Source of the DNA: Methanothrix sp.
Lineage (GTDB): Archaea > Halobacteriota > Methanosarcinia > Methanotrichales > Methanotrichaceae
NCBI RefSeq assembly: GCF_016706325.1
Contig: NZ_JADJJX010000001.1
Coordinates: 1,178,001 to 1,242,000, forward strand
Reading direction: 5' to 3'
DNA length: 64,000 nt
Shown here: positions 8,428-18,727 of the stretch, one piece after another
How the letters are laid out: each line of letters starts with the position of its first letter
How positions within the stretch are numbered: position 1 is the first letter of the stretch
Notes under the pieces: generated by a model
What the model was told of the DNA's origin: nothing
Database searches by the model: none
Seen by the model: only the letters and a program-made list of their open reading frames with translations
Position numbers and translations under genes: made by a program

Positions 8428-9120
8428 TTGAGGTTGAGTTCAATTCCTGCATTGATAGAGCTGAAGGATATCAAGAAGACCTACCTGGTCGGAAGGAGCG
8501 AGTATCCGGTGCTGAAGGGCATAGACCTGGAGATAGAGGAGGGCGAGTTCGTGGCCCTGATGGGGCCCTCAGGCAGCGGCAAGTCCACACTGCTGAACAT
8601 CATCGGCTGCCTGGACCGGCCCACCAGTGGGCGCTTTGTCCTGCAGGGCAAGGATATCAGCCGGACCTCTGACCAGGAGCTGGCCCGTATCCGCCGGGAG
8701 GAGCTGGGCTTCATCTTCCAGACCTTCAACCTCATCGCCCGGATATCCGTCCAGCAGAATGTGGAGATTCCCCTGATGCTGCGCGGCATCTCCCGCAGGG
8801 AGAGAAGGGAGAGGGCCACAAAGCTCCTGGAGAGCTTGAATGTGGCCCATCGGGCGGAGTTCGGCCCGCAGAACATCTCTGGCGGAGAGCGGCAGAGAGT
8901 GGCGATAGCCAGGGCCCTTGCCAACGATCCCAGGATCATCATCGCCGATGAGCCCACCGGCAACCTGGACCTCAAAAACAGCTCCGAGGTCATGAAAATC
9001 CTAAACCGGTTGCATGAGGAGGGCAGAACCATCATCATGGTCACCCACAACCCGGAGATAACCGGGAACTGCAGCCGGGTCATCCGGCTCAGAGACGGAC
9101 GACTAATGGAGAATGCCTGA
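8428..9120 (+). CDS. ABC transporter ATP-binding protein (MacB/LolD type)
   Basis: A 230-residue ATPase with Walker A GPSGSGKSTLL, Q-loop FIFQTFNL, signature NISGGERQRVAIARAL, Walker B IIIADEPTGNLD and the H-loop VTHN. The start is a non-ATG codon, TTG at 8428 or one of two later TTGs, so the exact N-terminus is uncertain. Proteins of this class power FtsX-type permeases that move substrates or apply force across the membrane. It is followed immediately by a secreted or membrane protein (9121) and the permease (10074), forming one operon. Confidence 0.93.
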   Translation: MRLSSIPALIELKDIKKTYLVGRSEYPVLKGIDLEIEEGEFVALMGPSGSGKSTLLNIIGCLDRPTSGRFVLQGKDISRTSDQELARIRREELGFIFQTFNLIARISVQQNVEIPLMLRGISRRERRERATKLLESLNVAHRAEFGPQNISGGERQRVAIARALANDPRIIIADEPTGNLDLKNSSEVMKILNRLHEEGRTIIMVTHNPEITGNCSRVIRLRDGRLMENA

Positions 9121-10041
9121 ATGAATAGGATTTTTATAGTGATTCTGATGCTGCTGGTTGGGGGCCAGGCAGCAGGATATGAGTATCGTATGCCTGTGAA
9201 CATCCAGAGCAGTACTGCTCCTGCGGTGTTGATGCCCGGGGACGAGGCGATCCTTACCATCCAGATGCAGAATGGTGCTGCGGCATATGGTGTGGGAAGG
9301 GATGCGGGAGCCTCCTCCTCCTCAAATATCGTTTTATCCACTCCCATAAACCACACCACTCTGCATGGCACTTCTGAGCTGGAGGTCATCGATCCCGATT
9401 GCTATGATCTGGGGATGATCGGGCCCAATGATTCATTTCCCATCTATTATAAGCTGCAGGCATCGGATAACGTGAGCAGTGGCACCTATCTGCTCGGCTT
9501 TGAGGTCCAGGGAGGCTATGACATGATCACCATCAAAAGGGAGATTCCAGTCAAGGTGGACTCCTCGACGGTGAGCATGGCGATCATAGAATCTGCTCCC
9601 TCCGCCAACCCCTCCGCTACCCCCGCGACTGCTGCCACATTAAACCTGAATGTGGCCAATCCCCGGGAGAACACCCTAAATGCAGTAACTATAGTTCCCT
9701 CAGCTCAGGGGCTGAGATTCTCTCCCGAGAGGTATTATATCGGCACCATGGATGCGGATGAGATCTTCACCATCAGCTTCGTTGTGCAGTCCACTGATCC
9801 CCTCCAAAGCTCCATCCGGGGGGCGAGCAATATCAGCTTTGTGGCTGAGTTCAAGAACGGTGACACCTGGCACCAGTCAGAGCCTTACATCACCACCTAC
9901 AGCCCGCCTGTGCATGATGCCGGTTCGAATAATTATCTCCTGCTGCTGGCCATCGGCCTTCTGGCTCTGTTGGCTGCTGGCGGCTTCCTCTATCGCAAGC
10001 GGCTCTCGAAGGGCGGCGGAGCGGGAAAGGGGCCGGCCTGA
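9121..10041 (+). CDS. Exported membrane-anchored protein of the ABC operon
   Basis: A 306-residue protein with an N-terminal signal sequence (IFIVILMLLVGGQAAGYEY), an extracellular part made of two or three beta-rich CARDB/NEW3-like repeats, and a C-terminal membrane anchor (LLLLAIGLLALLAAGGFLY) followed by a basic tail. It begins one base after the ATPase stop, so it is translationally linked. It probably serves as the external, MFP-like or substrate-receptor component of the exporter. Similar architectures are annotated as COG1361 S-layer-like proteins. Confidence 0.85.
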   Translation: MNRIFIVILMLLVGGQAAGYEYRMPVNIQSSTAPAVLMPGDEAILTIQMQNGAAAYGVGRDAGASSSSNIVLSTPINHTTLHGTSELEVIDPDCYDLGMIGPNDSFPIYYKLQASDNVSSGTYLLGFEVQGGYDMITIKREIPVKVDSSTVSMAIIESAPSANPSATPATAATLNLNVANPRENTLNAVTIVPSAQGLRFSPERYYIGTMDADEIFTISFVVQSTDPLQSSIRGASNISFVAEFKNGDTWHQSEPYITTYSPPVHDAGSNNYLLLLAIGLLALLAAGGFLYRKRLSKGGGAGKGPA

Positions 10042-10073
10042 GAGCTGGTGGTGGCAGAGACGAGGTTGCAGAG

Positions 10074-11303
10074 ATGAGGTTGCAGGATATGCTGGAGTTC
10101 ATCTCCCTGGGGTTCAAGAGCGATCGCTTCAAGACGCTCATGTCATCTTTGGGCATCATAATCGGCGTTCTGGCGATAGTGGTGATGCTCTCTGTGGGCG
10201 AGGGGCTGTACACAGGCGTCTCTGACCAGTTCTCCACCCTGGACCTGGATGTGATCCATGTGATTCCGGGCAGCGCTCACTTCGGCGGGCCGGGCGGGGG
10301 TCCGGGTAGCAGAAATGCAGCTGAGCCCGCCAAGTTCACCGATAAGGACACCAAGGTCCTGGAGAACGTGCCGGGGGTGAAGAATGTCGCCCCCCGGAGC
10401 TTGGCCGGCGTGGTGATCTCCTTCCGGAACACCAACAGCTCAAGCAGCATCACTGGCGTTGACCCGGAGAAGGAGCAGGGCCTGAGGGAGGAGGTGGTCT
10501 TGGGCCGGTGGCTCTCGGGATCTGATCACCGGTCGATAGTGATCGGCAACGGCATATCCCAGGGGATGTTTCGCATGAAGGTGGCCCCGGGAAACAAGAT
10601 CCGGCTGTACTACAAAGATCGGCCCATGGACTTCACTGTGGTGGGTGTGCTGAAGGAGGAGAAGGAGACGGGCTTCGGCGGTGGTATGGGGGACAGCGCT
10701 GGCAATATCCTATACATCACCCACAAGGCCATGGATGAGCTCCTGGGCGGGGAGAGCTATTATTACGATGTCTTTCAGGTGACAGTCTACAATCCCAATC
10801 AGCTGGATTCAATAATCGACAGGATCATGAACGACCTGCGCCGCCACCACAGGGATGAGGCCTACGATGCCATCACCCCCCGGGAAATCCTCAGCACACT
10901 GATGAGCACCCTTTCCATGATCAAGTACGCTCTGGCGGGGATTGGGGCCATATCCCTGCTGGTGGGGGGAATCGGCATCGCCAATGTGATGATGCTTACT
11001 GTAAGGGAGAGGGTCAGGGAGATCGGCACTCTGCTCGCCCTGGGGGCGACGGTGGAGGACATTCGCAGGCAGTATCTGCTGGAGGCTGGCGTCCTGGGGA
11101 TGGTCTCAAGCATCATCGGCATTATCCTGGGGGCCGGGGCCTCCTCTGCTATCGGCTCATTGGCCGGGCTGCCCTTCTCCATAACCCCGGAGTCTATGAT
11201 CCTGGGCATTCTGTTCGGCGTTCTCACCACCACCATTGCCGGCTTTTATCCGGCGAACAGAGCAGCAAGGCTTGACCCTATAGAGGCATTGCGGGCGGAG
11301 TGA
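10074..11303 (+). CDS. ABC permease, MacB/FtsX family
   Basis: A 409-residue permease with one N-terminal membrane span (about residues 21-45, TLMSSLGIIIGVLAIVVMLS), a MacB-type extracytoplasmic domain including a Gly-rich loop (GPGGGPGSRN), and three C-terminal spans in the FtsX domain (SMIKYALAGIGAISLLVGGI through the last PANRAARLDPIEALRAE motif). With the ATPase and the exported protein it forms a three-gene export or mechanotransmission system. Substrate not predictable. Confidence 0.92.
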   Translation: MRLQDMLEFISLGFKSDRFKTLMSSLGIIIGVLAIVVMLSVGEGLYTGVSDQFSTLDLDVIHVIPGSAHFGGPGGGPGSRNAAEPAKFTDKDTKVLENVPGVKNVAPRSLAGVVISFRNTNSSSSITGVDPEKEQGLREEVVLGRWLSGSDHRSIVIGNGISQGMFRMKVAPGNKIRLYYKDRPMDFTVVGVLKEEKETGFGGGMGDSAGNILYITHKAMDELLGGESYYYDVFQVTVYNPNQLDSIIDRIMNDLRRHHRDEAYDAITPREILSTLMSTLSMIKYALAGIGAISLLVGGIGIANVMMLTVRERVREIGTLLALGATVEDIRRQYLLEAGVLGMVSSIIGIILGAGASSAIGSLAGLPFSITPESMILGILFGVLTTTIAGFYPANRAARLDPIEALRAE

Positions 11304-11596
11304 TCTGCCCTGAATGCAAGATCAGGTCTTGGTGGGGGACTTGGGGTAGTGGGCTTTGCCTGAAGATGGATGGCGCATCTGCTCTCTGAAGGGCCAGATG
11401 CTGCCCGTTGTATACTGGATGAGGGCTTCTATGATGCTGTAAGAGCAAAAGAGAGACACAAGAGGATTCTGGAGTGGGTGGGGGGGCGGCCTGCCTTCAG
11501 GCCATACCCTGAACAGATCAACTGGAGAGCTGCAACCCAAGAGCTGCAACCCCTCCCCGCAGGGGATGTGGGCTGGCTCTCCGGGCTGATCCGTCT
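11304..11596. other. Intergenic, possible decayed small ORF
   Basis: Between the permease and the convergent DUF166 gene. A plus-strand frame from 11370 (MAHLLSEGPDAARCILDEGF...) overlaps the 3' end of DUF166 and lacks a family match. I do not call it a gene. Confidence 0.4.
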
Positions 11597-12421
11597 TCAG
11601 ATTACAATTAGACTTCCTGGCTTGGGCAGCCTGGATCTGGGCAGCCTTTCTGCCTTCTTCAGGCCGTCCTCCACGGCATCGCGGATGATATAGCCGCCCA
11701 CATGCAGCACAGTATCTCCCAGCTCTGCATCCCTCTCCATGGAGCCGGTGCAGGGATAGGCATGGTGGGCCTCCGATATCCTCTCCCTCAGGTCGGGCTG
11801 ATCCGGCTCCAGCCCCAGCATCCTCTTGGCCACAAACCAGGTGGAGCCACAGGGGGCGCTGCGGACGACATTGGCCCCCATTATCACATCCTTGCCCTCT
11901 CTGCTCCCCTGAACGGTGAACTCGATCACCGGGTCGCCAATTCTGGCCTCCTTCAGGAACTGGGCGATGATGGGCTTATTCGGGTCCGGCCGCAGGGCGC
12001 AGAAGGGCTTGGCGAAGGCCGCCTCCATGCCCAGCTCAGCTGCCTTCTCCTCCACCTGCCTTCTCTGCCCCAGAGGCATCTCCTTGGGGGACTCCGATCC
12101 GCCGATGATCGCTTTGATCCCCGCCTCCTTGAACTTGGGAAGCAGGCCGTAGAGGATATCGGGATGGATATTGATCACTATGATGATATCCGCTTTTGGT
12201 ATATCCTTGGGCAGCAGGGGCTCCACATCATCTATGAAATCCCCGTATGTCGAGGGATCGGGCATCTCCACCAGGGCCACAATATCCTTAGCCAGGTCCG
12301 GGGCGACATTCCGGCATTCAGTGCAGGCATCTGCGCAGGAGATGCAGAACCCTGAGTAATTAACCAGATTGCCCACTACTCTGCTGCCGAAGTCGCCACT
12401 GTAGAATACCGCCAGCTTCAT
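11597..12421 (-). CDS. DUF166 family protein
   Basis: A 274-residue methanogen protein matching the DUF166 (PF02593) pattern. Cys-rich N-terminus (FCISCADACTEC), a Rossmann-like core (ADIIIVINIHPDILYGLLP), and a C-terminal region with APCGSTWFVAKRM. Cysteines may bind a cluster. Some databases call relatives thymidylate synthase; I see no support for that. Its ATG overlaps the stop of the upstream ferredoxin gene (ATGA), so it is the third gene of the hybrid-cluster operon and may act in redox or nitrosative stress. Confidence 0.8.
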   Translation of the reverse strand: MKLAVFYSGDFGSRVVGNLVNYSGFCISCADACTECRNVAPDLAKDIVALVEMPDPSTYGDFIDDVEPLLPKDIPKADIIIVINIHPDILYGLLPKFKEAGIKAIIGGSESPKEMPLGQRRQVEEKAAELGMEAAFAKPFCALRPDPNKPIIAQFLKEARIGDPVIEFTVQGSREGKDVIMGANVVRSAPCGSTWFVAKRMLGLEPDQPDLRERISEAHHAYPCTGSMERDAELGDTVLHVGGYIIRDAVEDGLKKAERLPRSRLPKPGSLIVI

Positions 12422-13212
12422 CTTCTCACCATCTCATTATCCTTTACCACCTTTCCGTCGATCATGCATATGAACTGATCGAGGGGGATCTTCTTTCCTG
12501 ATCTTTCTATTGCCTGCTCAACCAGGCCGATGAGATGGGAGCAGCAGGGAACCTCCATCCTGAGGACGGTTATATCCCGGATATCATTTGAGCTCAGTAT
12601 CTCTGTCAGTTTGGAGACGAAGGGCTCGCCTGGGTCGAGCTTGGGACAGCCTATCAGGACCACCCTCCTCCGGATGAACTCAGAGATCATGGGGCAGGCA
12701 AATGCCGAGCAGTCTGCGGCTATCAGCAGGCTGGCCTCCTTGAAGTAGGGGGCATCGGTATGGGCGAGGCGCATCTGCACCGGCCAGCTGGAGAGCTGGG
12801 AGCCGGGGCCGAGCCTCTTCAGATGCTTTCCCGGCCCCTCTCCCTGCCCCTCTCCCCTCTCCATCTGCGAGCCCGGCATTCTATGAATGGGAAGATCGCA
12901 GGGGGACTTTGGCTCCGATTCTCCCTCATGCCCTTCTGCCCTCTCAGCATTGGCGCTTTGAAGGGCCCTGGATTGCCGGGAATGCTCTGCCGCCGCCTTC
13001 TCATCGAATGCCTCTACCTCTCTCATCTCTATGGTCAGGGCTCCTTTGGGACACTCGCCAATGCAGGCCCCCAGGCCGTCGCAAAACGACTCCCTCACCA
13101 CTTTGGCCTTTCCATCCACTATCTCGATTGCTCCCTCTGAGCAGGCGATAACACAACTGCCACAGCCATCGCAGAGGGACTCATCGATCTTGATGATATT
13201 TCTTTTGACCAT
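12418..13212 (-). CDS. Ferredoxin-domain iron-sulfur protein of the hcp operon
   Basis: A 264-residue protein. Residues 1-65 hold two [4Fe-4S] motifs (CDGCGSCVIAC and CDGLGACIGEC). A low-complexity charged linker follows (about 75-135). The C-terminal domain has ADCSAFACP, IGCPKLDP and VPCCSHL, which are likely metal ligands. It sits one base after hcp and overlaps DUF166 by four bases. Similar proteins next to hcp act as electron donors to the hybrid cluster protein; that role is inferred from context. Confidence 0.85.
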   Translation of the reverse strand: MVKRNIIKIDESLCDGCGSCVIACSEGAIEIVDGKAKVVRESFCDGLGACIGECPKGALTIEMREVEAFDEKAAAEHSRQSRALQSANAERAEGHEGESEPKSPCDLPIHRMPGSQMERGEGQGEGPGKHLKRLGPGSQLSSWPVQMRLAHTDAPYFKEASLLIAADCSAFACPMISEFIRRRVVLIGCPKLDPGEPFVSKLTEILSSNDIRDITVLRMEVPCCSHLIGLVEQAIERSGKKIPLDQFICMIDGKVVKDNEMVRR

Positions 13213-13213
13213 T

Positions 13214-14527
<1,314 letters not shown>

Positions 14528-14600
14528 TTTCTATTGCCTCACTATCAAGTATACTAATGATACCAAAGTATATAACCTGGAAAGTTTCCCCGAGTATACC
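14528..14600. promoter_or_regulatory. Divergent hcp / HxlR promoter region with GTATAC repeats
   Basis: Only 73 bases separate the two starts. AGTATACT (14548-14555, a perfect palindrome), AGTATAT (14567-14573) and GTATAC (14594-14599) recur at about 19 and 26 base intervals. GTATATAA at 14568-14575 is placed like a TATA box for the HxlR gene, about 27 bases before its ATG, suggesting a very short or absent leader. The repeated GTATAC is a good candidate operator for the HxlR protein. Confidence 0.55.
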
Positions 14601-14960
14601 ATGCAGGAAGGATGCACAGTAAACCAGACGGTGAAGTATATCGCCAGGAAATGGACCATGCTCATACTGCTGGAGCTCTATAAGGGCGAGGGGCACACCC
14701 GGCGGTTCTCAGAGCTGAAGGGCTGCCTGGCGGGGATCACCCAGAAGGTTCTCTCCGCCCGGCTCAAGGAGCTGGAGCGGGAGGGGCTGGTGGAGAAGAG
14801 GATGGAGGGCACAGCCTTTCCCCTGAAGAGCGAGTATACACTCACTGAGAGCGGCCTGGAGATGATCGATGTCATCAAGGGCATGAAGCTGTGGGCACTG
14901 CGCTGGAAGATAAAGAACATCGAGTGCAAGAGCCAAGACTGCTGCCAGTGCGTTCTTTGA
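14601..14960 (+). CDS. HxlR-family transcriptional regulator
   Basis: A 119-residue winged-helix protein with the HxlR hallmark: N-terminal Cys (QEGCTVNQT), YIARKWTMLILLELY, FSELKGCLAGITQKVLSARL recognition helix, and EREGLVEKRMEGTAFPLKSE wing. The C-terminus adds three cysteines (CKSQDCCQCVL), uncommon in the family and possibly redox or metal sensing. Divergent from hcp with a shared 73-base promoter region, it probably controls hcp and itself in response to nitrosative or redox stress. Confidence 0.9.
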   Translation: MQEGCTVNQTVKYIARKWTMLILLELYKGEGHTRRFSELKGCLAGITQKVLSARLKELEREGLVEKRMEGTAFPLKSEYTLTESGLEMIDVIKGMKLWALRWKIKNIECKSQDCCQCVL

Positions 14961-15134
14961 GAGAATTGGAGTCGAGGATGATATCAGGGCTCTTCTTTCC
15001 CTGAAGTTGGTCGTTATGCTCCAGATATTTCCCTTGGATCTCTGATTCATTATGAATATCTGCCATAGCCGGGAGGCGTTCTTCCATCTCTTTGAGCTTT
15101 TTCTTAAGACGATTAGCTAGGCGGTTGTATGCTA

Positions 15135-15480
15135 CTAATAATATCCGCTCGGAGGAGTGATCCGCAGGCTGTTTAGCATAGATCGAAACTCATTGAAAGA
15201 CCAGTCGGACAGCTCTCCCGAGATTGTTACTTCGGTGTGATTGTCAACGAAGCAACATGCCTCGTAACATGCGGGCGTGATGATCGGCTCTTTTTCTGAC
15301 CCACGGTATTTTTTTTCTTTGTGTGTGATAAGCAGTGCTTATTGTTCCTGGATTTCTACAACAGATCGATCGGAGATCCACTTTTCTTCCACATCCAGAA
15401 ACGTGTCTGGTGTGACCGTGGCGGTTTTACTCGCATTTTCTAATAAAAAGTGAAATGTATATATACTATCCACGCAGGAT
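15135..15480 (-). pseudogene. Remnant of an unrecognised minus-strand gene
   Basis: One minus-strand frame reads ...LLENASKTATVTPDTFLDVEE..., meets an in-frame TAA near 15344, then continues as ALLITHKEKKYRGSEKEPII and ends SLRITPPSGYY with a normal stop at 15135. There is no start codon at the 5' side, where the next gene's promoter lies. A shifted frame downstream (to about 14960) reads as a Lys/Glu-rich coiled coil. This looks like a decayed gene. The family is not recognised. Confidence 0.4.
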
Positions 15481-15488
15481 TAGACTAA

Positions 15489-16367
15489 ATGCGTTTGAAC
15501 CGAAATGAGATCAACGCTCTGCTCCTGATAACCAGCTCCCAGAGCGCTCTCCGTCCTCTGGATATCAACGCCCACCTTGGCCTGCGGCGCGGGTCGGTGT
15601 CTCGAATAATCACTCAGCTCAGGGACAAAGGACTGGTAGACCGGGAGGATTCGGAGATTGTCCTGGCCAGGGCCCCTCCAGCAGATAGCTTCAAAAGGCT
15701 CTATTATGCCCACCGGGCCTCTCCCTTCCAGCTTCTTCTCGCTGACGGACGGATAGAGCTCCTCTCCCGGTTGGACCAGAGCACTAAGAGCGCGAAAGAG
15801 CTTCATGAAGAAACCGGCATTCCCCTCAAGACCGTATACTACTATCTGCACGACCTGGCCCGTTTGGGCGTGGTTGTTACGACCAGGAAGGGAAAACACT
15901 CGCTATACTCATTCAACTATGTCTACTGGGGCGCTCTGAAGGACTTCGTCTCTGCCCTGCAGGAGTACGACAAGTCTCGCCTTGTTCCCAGAGAGGCCTT
16001 GATCATAAAGATCTACAAAGACAGCGTGCTCTTCAAGAGCCTGCGAGTGCAGGATGCCACCCCTACATCCTTCAGTGCCTACATAGACTACGGGATTGAG
16101 CTGGGCCTGCGGGACAACTACTACACATTGCCCAAAAGAGAGCTGTCTATTGAGGACGTTTTCATCCACTCCCTGGACTCGGCAGAGGGCCGTTCTCAAA
16201 GGCTCTTTTGCATATTGTTCTATTTGAGGAACAGGGATAAATTGCAGAGCGTCCTACATCCAATGGTAAAGGAAATAAGGGCGGTTTTGCAGGGAGAAAA
16301 GGTCAAAGGCTATCCTTCGATGGAAGATATCGAGGATAGGGCGGAGATGTATGGCATTGAGCTATGA
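15489..16367 (+). CDS. Double winged-helix protein, partner of a nucleotidyltransferase
   Basis: A 292-residue protein with two helix-turn-helix units: residues about 5-55 (LGLRRGSVSRIITQLRDKGL) and about 90-140 (SAKELHEETGIPLKTVYYYL). The rest is helical and of unknown function. It overlaps the start of the nucleotidyltransferase gene by 17 bases. This gene order (DNA-binding protein then nucleotidyltransferase) resembles AbiE-like type IV toxin-antitoxin modules, where the first protein represses the operon. That function is inferred from layout. Confidence 0.75.
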   Translation: MRLNRNEINALLLITSSQSALRPLDINAHLGLRRGSVSRIITQLRDKGLVDREDSEIVLARAPPADSFKRLYYAHRASPFQLLLADGRIELLSRLDQSTKSAKELHEETGIPLKTVYYYLHDLARLGVVVTTRKGKHSLYSFNYVYWGALKDFVSALQEYDKSRLVPREALIIKIYKDSVLFKSLRVQDATPTSFSAYIDYGIELGLRDNYYTLPKRELSIEDVFIHSLDSAEGRSQRLFCILFYLRNRDKLQSVLHPMVKEIRAVLQGEKVKGYPSMEDIEDRAEMYGIEL

Positions 16368-16986
16368 TAGGATAACCCGAAGAGAGGAGGTCGATGAACT
16401 CTTCGAGCAGCTCGGCCAGGTTCTTGATCGGAGGATTCAGGTCATGCTCATAGGCGGAGCCGTATTGCTGGAGCTGGGACTTAAAGACTCCACCAAGGAC
16501 ATCGATGTGGTCTGCAGAAATGAGTTTGACAAGGATACCCTTCTCCTTTCCGCCAGGAGACTGGGTTTCGAACTGGTTGGCCCGGAGAAGAGACATGCTC
16601 GGTTGGGTGCCAAAAGGCTGGCTGTGAAGCGCATGCGAAATCTGGACGTCTTCGCCGGTAGGCTCTGCTATGACTTCGAGTTGGGTGTGCCCATGTGGCA
16701 GCGGTCTATCGTGACCAGAACCTTTGGGGATCTGATAGTGAGGAACGCCTCAAGAGAAGACATCCTGGTCATGAAGTTGATTGCCAACCGGGAAGGTGAT
16801 GCCGACGATTGCGCCGCTCTGATGGGAGGGGGCCTCGATTTCTATGCCGTTTATGAGGAAATAGAAAGACAGTACCGCAAGTCCGGCGAGCTGGAGCAAA
16901 AGATCTGGATAACCTATATCGAAGAGGGCATAGGCAGGCAGGAAGAGGAATTCAGTATGAAGGTGCCCATTGCGGATGGGATTTAG
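16351..16986 (+). CDS. Nucleotidyltransferase-fold protein (possible toxin)
   Basis: A 211-residue protein with the minimal nucleotidyltransferase signature: IGGAVLLELGLKDSTKDIDVV (G-G then S-T-x-D-I-D) at about residues 32-52, and a third acidic strand near RNLDVFAGRL. This matches the DUF6036/AbiEii-like class. Start and stop overlap with the winged-helix gene shows coupled translation. Likely transfers a nucleotide to tRNA or protein, but the substrate is unknown. GC content is similar to the core genome. Confidence 0.75.
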   Translation: MALSYDRITRREEVDELFEQLGQVLDRRIQVMLIGGAVLLELGLKDSTKDIDVVCRNEFDKDTLLLSARRLGFELVGPEKRHARLGAKRLAVKRMRNLDVFAGRLCYDFELGVPMWQRSIVTRTFGDLIVRNASREDILVMKLIANREGDADDCAALMGGGLDFYAVYEEIERQYRKSGELEQKIWITYIEEGIGRQEEEFSMKVPIADGI

Positions 16987-17243
16987 CAACTGGCGAATGA
17001 GTATCGGCAAAGGCTGTATCATAAATTAAGCTCTTCCAATACAGGCCAATGATAAAGCTGTGGACTCATTACTGAGCAGAATCGCAATTACATAACCAAG
17101 GAGATCGGCAAGATTCTTTCCAATATCTGGCGGATCAAGGGGCTGGCGGAAGAAGCAATCGAAAAACACATTTTCAACTATTCGGACAAGATCTTGCTCT
17201 CTCTCATTTCACCTCTACCTCCTGTGGGGCCCGAGGCGAAATA
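16987..17243. other. Intergenic with coding-like scraps
   Basis: Short plus-strand frames read LANEYRQRLYHKLSSSNTGQ, then in a shifted frame NYITKEIGKILSNIWRIKGL followed by AEEAIEKHIFNYSDKILLSL. No single intact gene exists. They could be a remnant of one small helical protein broken by shifts. Family unknown. Confidence 0.35.
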
Positions 17244-18611
17244 TCACCCCCTCAAGCTCCCTCTGGCCAATGAGAATACGGTGCCCACCAGGCACAGCCC
17301 GGCAAAGACGATGAAGGCCAGCCGGATGCTCTCCATGAGCATATCTGCGCTCTCCTGACCGATCTGGACATGGCCCATGATAATAGAGAATATGAGCATG
17401 ACAATACCCAGGCTGAGCGACTGGCCGACCAGCCGCATGGTGCTCACCATCCCCGATGCTACTCCATAGTCGCAAGGATTCACCGAGCTCATAATAGCGT
17501 TGGTGTTGGGCGAGGCAAAAAGGGCAAATCCCAGTCCCATGAGAACCAGACCGAAAAGGATTCTCTCCAGAGGGGTAATGGGCTCAAGAAAAGAGAACAG
17601 AGCCAGGCCGAGGACACACAGACCCATGCCGGCGGAGGCCACAATCCTGGGCTCGATCCGGTCCGAGAGCCTTCCCGCCAGGGGGGAGAGGATGGCCTGC
17701 ACCACCGGTTGGGCGACCAGGATCAGGCCGGCCGCCTCCGGTCCGAAGCCCTTCATATACTGCAGGTAGAGGCTGAGCAGAAATGCCACTGCTGCCGTGG
17801 CGCTGTAATTGATCAGGGCGGCCAGGTTCGAGAAGAGGAAGACCACATTATTGCGGAGTAGGTTCACCTTCAGAACGGGATTGGCGTTTTCATTCTCCCA
17901 GCGAAGGAAGATGATCAGGACCACCAATGCAACAAGCAGCAGCAGAGCTCCCATTCGATCAGGGATGATGGTCAGGCCGTATATCAGGGCGAGGAGCATG
18001 GCTGCATAGAGGATAGATCCTGTGGCATCGAATTCCCCCTCCTGTGCGCAGCGCCACTCCTCTTTGATCTTCCACCGGGCAATGGCCAGGGCCAGCAGCG
18101 AATAGACGGCAACGCCAAGATAGATGAACCTCCAGCCGGCATATGAGGTTATGATCCCGCCCAGAAGGGGTCCGGTGGAGAGGCCCAGGTATGCTGCCGC
18201 CACATTGATCCCCAGCACCCTTCCCCTCTTCTGTTGGGGGAAGACAGAGGCGAGAATGGCAATGGAGGTGCCGAAGATCATGGCGCTGCCCAATCCCTCC
18301 ATCATCCGGGAGGCGATGAGCATGTAAACCCCAGAGGAGATGCTGCAGAGAAGAGAGGATACAACGACCATCAAGAGCCCTGCCAGAAATACCCTCCTCC
18401 TTCCGTGGATATCAGCCACTCTGCCGAATGGAACGATGAAAATAGCAGCTGCGAGCAGATATCCCGTCATTATCCACCCCAAGAGGGATTGGTCGGGGAT
18501 GGAAAAGTCGCTATTGATGGCGGGAAGGGCAACGGTCACAGATGAGCTGAGAAAGGGGGTGATAAAGGAGGACATGCAGGCTGCAAGCAGCACTGCTCTC
18601 TTATCGTTCAT
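17244..18611 (-). CDS. MFS drug/proton antiporter, DHA2 (14-span) type
   Basis: A 455-residue membrane protein with about 14 hydrophobic segments. Motif A appears as GRVADIHGRRRVFLAG after the second span, and motif C as GPLLGGIITSYAGWRFIY. This is the layout of EmrB/QacA multidrug exporters, which use the proton gradient at the cell membrane. It is a single-gene unit preceded by a G-rich tract. Substrate unknown. Confidence 0.9.
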   Translation of the reverse strand: MNDKRAVLLAACMSSFITPFLSSSVTVALPAINSDFSIPDQSLLGWIMTGYLLAAAIFIVPFGRVADIHGRRRVFLAGLLMVVVSSLLCSISSGVYMLIASRMMEGLGSAMIFGTSIAILASVFPQQKRGRVLGINVAAAYLGLSTGPLLGGIITSYAGWRFIYLGVAVYSLLALAIARWKIKEEWRCAQEGEFDATGSILYAAMLLALIYGLTIIPDRMGALLLLVALVVLIIFLRWENENANPVLKVNLLRNNVVFLFSNLAALINYSATAAVAFLLSLYLQYMKGFGPEAAGLILVAQPVVQAILSPLAGRLSDRIEPRIVASAGMGLCVLGLALFSFLEPITPLERILFGLVLMGLGFALFASPNTNAIMSSVNPCDYGVASGMVSTMRLVGQSLSLGIVMLIFSIIMGHVQIGQESADMLMESIRLAFIVFAGLCLVGTVFSLARGSLRG

Positions 18612-18660
18612 GGCAATGCTGCTCTGGGCGGCATATATTCATAAAGCCATCCCGGCCCCT

Positions 18661-18727
18661 GGGGGGGGGGGGGGGGGAGGGGCCCCTGGGGGTTAGGTGG
18701 GGGGGGGACGGCCGGGGGGCCCCGGGG
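18661..18727 (+). repeat. Extreme G-rich low-complexity tract
   Basis: Seventeen G in a row (18661-18677) are followed by AGGGGCCCC, further G runs and GGCCCCGGGG. It lies about 50 bases upstream of the MFS start. Such a run may form a G-quadruplex or may be an assembly or sequencing artefact. Confidence 0.9.

Noticed and set aside
11370..11693. 107-codon plus-strand ORF after the ABC permease
   Set aside because: Runs into the convergent DUF166 gene and has no family pattern; treated as intergenic.
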